A DNA stretch of 64,000 bases from Bacillus sp. NTK034 (GTDB lineage Bacteria > Bacillota > Bacilli > Bacillales > Cytobacillaceae). The stretch is from assembly GCF_017303275.1 (NCBI RefSeq), contig NZ_JAFKOJ010000007.1:1-64000 (forward strand), read 5' to 3'. The notes under the pieces were generated by a model. That model was not told where the DNA came from and did not search any database. It saw only the letters and a program-made list of their open reading frames with translations. Positions 61,554-64,000 of this stretch are shown one piece after another (the stretch's first letter is position 1; each line of letters starts with the position of its first letter). A program made the position numbers and the translations under genes.

Positions 61554-61683
61554 ATTGGCTTTTTTAAATTGTTATCTTTATTATACTTATTTTTCACAGT
61601 AGGCGCAACGGTTCAGACTTACTTTATATCAAATAAAATAAGACTTTATCATACATATTCTGACAGGGAGGAGGAGAGCCAAA

Positions 61684-62826
61684 GTGAAGAAAAAACAATC
61701 AATTTCGGTTAAAGGCGTTAAGTTTTTTCAAAAGCAGTTAGATTTATTAAAAGCTGAACAAGAACGTTCTCCTCTTCCTGCATCCTCGTTAGCTTTATAT
61801 ATACTTATGCATCACAAATGTGATGACCTGGGAAGAATTAAAGGCAAGGAATTCTCTCTATCGGATTTTCAGCAAAGCGGAATACCTTATACAACTTTAC
61901 ATACTGGCAAAATGGTATTGCTTGAAAGAGGGCTTATTCGTGAAGTCATTATTAATGACTTACCTTCCTTTGAGATCGTAGGATATAAAGAATTAAATTC
62001 ACCTGAACATCGTATTGAAGGGGAAAAATTAAGCTATTTCCGTATTCCTTATGAATTATTAACAAAGCCCCTTCTTAAATGTTTAGTTTCAGCAAGAGAA
62101 GCTGCCGGCATTTTATTAGTATTGGACCTGTTCAATCGATTCACTCGTTTTATCGGGAAAAACCAAGCAGAGGCAATGCAGGCATCGTTTACCTATACAA
62201 TGAAATCTTTACAAGACAAGACGAAAAAAACCGCTTTAAAGATCAGACACATCATTAATTTGATACGGGATTTTTTCTCATTTGAAGCTTGTGATTATAA
62301 AGAGAGAAGGCCGAATAAAGAGCGGGTTGCTGTAACTAAGAAGAATGTAATTCAGATTGTTATTAAAAAGTTCAAGGTATGTATTAACCCTGATTTATTG
62401 CTTATCGAAGAAGACGAACATGCAACTAAAACATTAGAAGCCGCTTTCCGTAAAGAATTAACTGTCAAACTAGAGAATGCCGGGATATCCTACCATTCGA
62501 AAGAATTGCGTGATATGCTGACAGCTGTTAAACAAGAAGTCATTAACGTTATGCAGTTTTCAACCCAGCAGACATTTAAGGAGAGGAAACATTTTATTCG
62601 AAACGTATTCTCCTCCGCTTTAGATAGCTTAATTGACTATTACCAGTTAAAGTCAATGGAAAACAGCAATTTCACTTTTGGCAACATAGGATCTTTCATG
62701 AGAAAGAGCTTAAGAAGCTCCATGCAATCGTTAGTTGTTGTTGAGCTAGATCCTGGTGATCGAATAGAAATTGCCTCTGGTTATTACGAACGATACCAAA
62801 AATACCCAGTTGTATTTTCAAATTGA
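61684..62826 (+). CDS. probable plasmid replication initiator
   Basis: A 380-residue basic protein; GTG start with GGGAGGAGGAG upstream, the strongest Shine-Dalgarno here. An N-terminal winged-helix-like region (SSLALYILMHHKC, then GIPYTTLHTGKMVLLERGLI, near 35-85) is followed by a helical middle and a basic region (KKTALKIRHIINLIRDFF). I recognise no exact Rep family. The call rests on this DNA-binding layout plus the long leader with an antisense RNA and terminator, a classic copy-control arrangement. A second possibility is a transcription regulator. Confidence 0.55.
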   Translation: MKKKQSISVKGVKFFQKQLDLLKAEQERSPLPASSLALYILMHHKCDDLGRIKGKEFSLSDFQQSGIPYTTLHTGKMVLLERGLIREVIINDLPSFEIVGYKELNSPEHRIEGEKLSYFRIPYELLTKPLLKCLVSAREAAGILLVLDLFNRFTRFIGKNQAEAMQASFTYTMKSLQDKTKKTALKIRHIINLIRDFFSFEACDYKERRPNKERVAVTKKNVIQIVIKKFKVCINPDLLLIEEDEHATKTLEAAFRKELTVKLENAGISYHSKELRDMLTAVKQEVINVMQFSTQQTFKERKHFIRNVFSSALDSLIDYYQLKSMENSNFTFGNIGSFMRKSLRSSMQSLVVVELDPGDRIEIASGYYERYQKYPVVFSN

Positions 62827-62836
62827 ATAGAACTTC

Positions 62837-62874
62837 AGCCATGTGAAAAAATCGAGGGTTCACATGGCTTTTTG
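62837..62874 (+). terminator. terminator after the replication gene
   Basis: AGCCATGTGA (62837-62846) pairs with TCACATGGCT (62860-62869) before T5. Confidence 0.85.
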
Positions 62875-62920
62875 GGTTTTAACCCTTTTATCATTTATTA
62901 TAATTTTTCAAGCTAACGGG

Positions 62921-62958
62921 CCGGTATTCATGTTCAATTTCATGAATACCGGTCTTTT
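62921..62958 (+). terminator. second terminator
   Basis: A perfect 12-bp stem CCGGTATTCATG/CATGAATACCGG followed by CTTTTT. The following stretch 62959-63318 holds no gene; TGTGGATTC and CGTGGATAT at 63041-63057 resemble degenerate DnaA boxes, weakly suggesting an origin. Confidence 0.8.
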
Positions 62959-63318
62959 TGTTGTATCCAAAGATAATAATGCCACATTTCTAATCCCGAA
63001 CGTACTAAGATTCCTTTAATCTCAATTACGAGTAATCTTTTGTGGATTCGTGGATATTTGGAGATTCAATATGTGAGTTATGAGGATTATTGGTACATTA
63101 AGTTGTGTAAATATGGATAGTTCTTTACTGTATTCGTGGAAACTGGTGTTAATTCGATTCTTTCAGATGCTAAAGAGGGGACAAGCCCTACTCCGCCAAT
63201 ACACTACACTACTGAAGATATGCTCTATATTTTAATAATTGAGCTTTTTTATTTTTACAACTTGTTACTTTTTATATCCCTAAATTGAATGAAATACTGT
63301 ATGTACATGTTTTTTTAC

Positions 63319-63349
63319 AAAAAAACGACCATTCCTAATTAAATGATCG
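63319..63349 (-). terminator. terminator of the FbpB-like gene
   Basis: CGATCATT and AATGGTCG form a stem followed on the minus strand by T7, 15 bases after the stop codon. Confidence 0.75.
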
Positions 63350-63363
63350 CTTTTCAATAATAT

Positions 63364-63495
63364 TTAAGATTTCTGGGTAGAAATTTTTTCATCTACACGC
63401 TTCTCAATCTGTTGAAGTTGTTCAGAATCCTTTAATAACTCCTGCTTGTTTTGTTCAATTAATGCCAACATGGTAGCCTTGTGTGATTTCCTCAT
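63364..63495 (-). CDS. FbpB-like small basic protein
   Basis: A 43-residue protein, MRKSHKATMLALIEQNKQEL..., with LLKDSEQLQQIEKRVDEKI. It matches the recalled pattern of Bacillus FbpB-family small basic proteins, which act with the iron-sparing sRNA FsrA. AAAAGGAGGAATTTTT precedes the ATG. No Fur box is obvious in the promoter, so a plasmid copy may have escaped iron control. Confidence 0.7.
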   Translation of the reverse strand: MRKSHKATMLALIEQNKQELLKDSEQLQQIEKRVDEKISTQKS

Positions 63496-63529
63496 AAAAA
63501 TTCCTCCTTTTCTTTTAATATAATCTCAA

Positions 63530-63559
63530 TATATAGAGTTGTCGAAAAACAAGAGTCAA
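63530..63559 (-). promoter_or_regulatory. promoter of the FbpB-like gene
   Basis: Minus strand TTGACT, 18 bases, TATATA. Confidence 0.55.
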
Positions 63560-63759
63560 TTTATTAGTTCCTTTATAACTGTTATCTGCCAATTTAAGTA
63601 AACTATAAAGAAGAACAGTAGGCTAAAAATCACATATATTCCTTCAGTTATTTTTTTATTTGAATATTAAAGGTATCTGTTAATAAATTGAAGAAAATCA
63701 ACTGTATTAATAATAGATTGATTTTTCTAAAAAATATAAATTTTGTTAAAATATTACAT

Positions 63760-63773
63760 AGATTCCGGAATCT
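63760..63773. promoter_or_regulatory. AGATTCCGGAATCT palindrome
   Basis: A perfect 14-bp palindrome 18 bases before the lipoprotein gene, between its AT-rich promoter region and its ribosome-binding site. Candidate operator. Confidence 0.45.
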
Positions 63774-63791
63774 AAAAAAAGGAGATTGAAC

Positions 63792-64000
63792 ATGAAAAAA
63801 ATACTAGTCACTTTAATGTTAATCTCGCAATTTCTAGTAATATCAGCGTGTGGTAATGGTGCTGATACAGGTAAAGGTGGATCGTATCAGATTTTGGCTG
63901 TTTCAGAAAGTGGTGATTTTTGGTCCTTGGATTCTAATGAAGACCCTGAAAGTTATGAACAGGATAAGTTGATTGTCACTATTAATAAGAAGACAGAACC
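63792..64000 (+). CDS. lipoprotein, cut by window end
   Basis: The 5' part of a gene running off the window. It begins MKKILVTLMLISQFLVISACGN, a type II signal peptide with lipobox VISAC and the lipid-bearing cysteine at about residue 20. The mature start is Gly/Asp-rich, followed by QILAVSESGDFWSLDSNEDP. AAAAAAAGGAGATTGAAC precedes the ATG. The function cannot be judged from 69 residues. Confidence 0.75.
   Translation, partial: MKKILVTLMLISQFLVISACGNGADTGKGGSYQILAVSESGDFWSLDSNEDPESYEQDKLIVTINKKTE

Noticed and set aside
63041..63057. DnaA boxes of a replication origin
   Set aside because: Only two degenerate 7/9 matches in AT-rich DNA; not enough to call an origin.

Overview
The window is an AT-rich stretch of what looks like a large Bacillus/Priestia-type plasmid. 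It has strong Bacillus ribosome-binding sites, frequent GTG and TTG starts, many intrinsic terminators, a partition locus, conjugation-type genes and a Tn3-family transposon. There are no rRNA or tRNA genes and no CRISPR array.

Layout. (1) About 1-6.95 kb is the right part of a Tn3-family transposon of the Tn1546 subgroup. It has tnpR and tnpA back to back and a 38-bp terminal repeat ending at 6946. Its likely passengers are a luciferase-like flavin oxidoreductase and an MFS exporter. The right end interrupts a small minus-strand gene. (2) 7-11 kb, minus strand: small accessory genes, including two 132-residue zinc-finger-like paralogues, a DUF2187-type protein, a membrane-protein gene broken by a stop codon and a zinc-ribbon nuclease. 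(3) 11-34.4 kb, minus strand: a Tad/Flp-like pilus system (ATPase, TadB and TadC platform proteins, two TadZ/CpaE-like ATPases, a CpaB-like SAF protein, a tiny Flp-like pilin and TadE-like proteins). It is followed by an S-layer-anchored protein and two giant secreted PKD-repeat proteins. (4) 34.5-40 kb: plasmid maintenance. A MerR-type coiled-coil protein sits beside a 64.5-bp-period repeat array, and a ParM-like actin and ParR-like adaptor lie between two AT-rich TTTATATAAA repeat arrays. Decayed genes lie in between. (5) 40-54.9 kb, plus strand: a conjugation/DNA-processing block with two replication-relaxation-type proteins, a VirD4/TraG-like coupling ATPase, an S1-domain RNA-binding protein, a NYN RNase-like protein, a probable ssDNA-annealing protein, a MoxR AAA+ ATPase with a vWA/HExxH partner, and a PAPS-reductase-like enzyme. 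(6) 55-59 kb: accessory genes (a secreted peptide-toxin candidate with a small membrane neighbour, a ketoacyl-ACP synthase III, an Mrr-like nuclease and a secreted lipase). (7) 59.2-62.9 kb: an sRNA candidate and the probable replication-initiator gene with a 450-nt regulated leader. (8) To the end: a small FbpB-like gene and a lipoprotein gene cut by the window edge.

The most unusual signal cuts across these modules. Eight genes or operons on both strands carry the same kind of 5' leader: a mini-hairpin with an AAGAA or AAGCA pentaloop on a covarying stem, overlapping or abutting the 5' arm of an intrinsic terminator that sits just before the ribosome-binding site. This looks like a plasmid-wide attenuation/antitermination regulon linking the pilus, adhesin and conjugation genes. 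A second RNA signal precedes the replication gene: three consecutive hairpins with identical UUGGCG loops on the antisense strand, followed on the sense strand by a terminator, suggesting antisense-controlled attenuation of replication. All gene calls come from reading the sequence and from recalled family knowledge; no database search was run.
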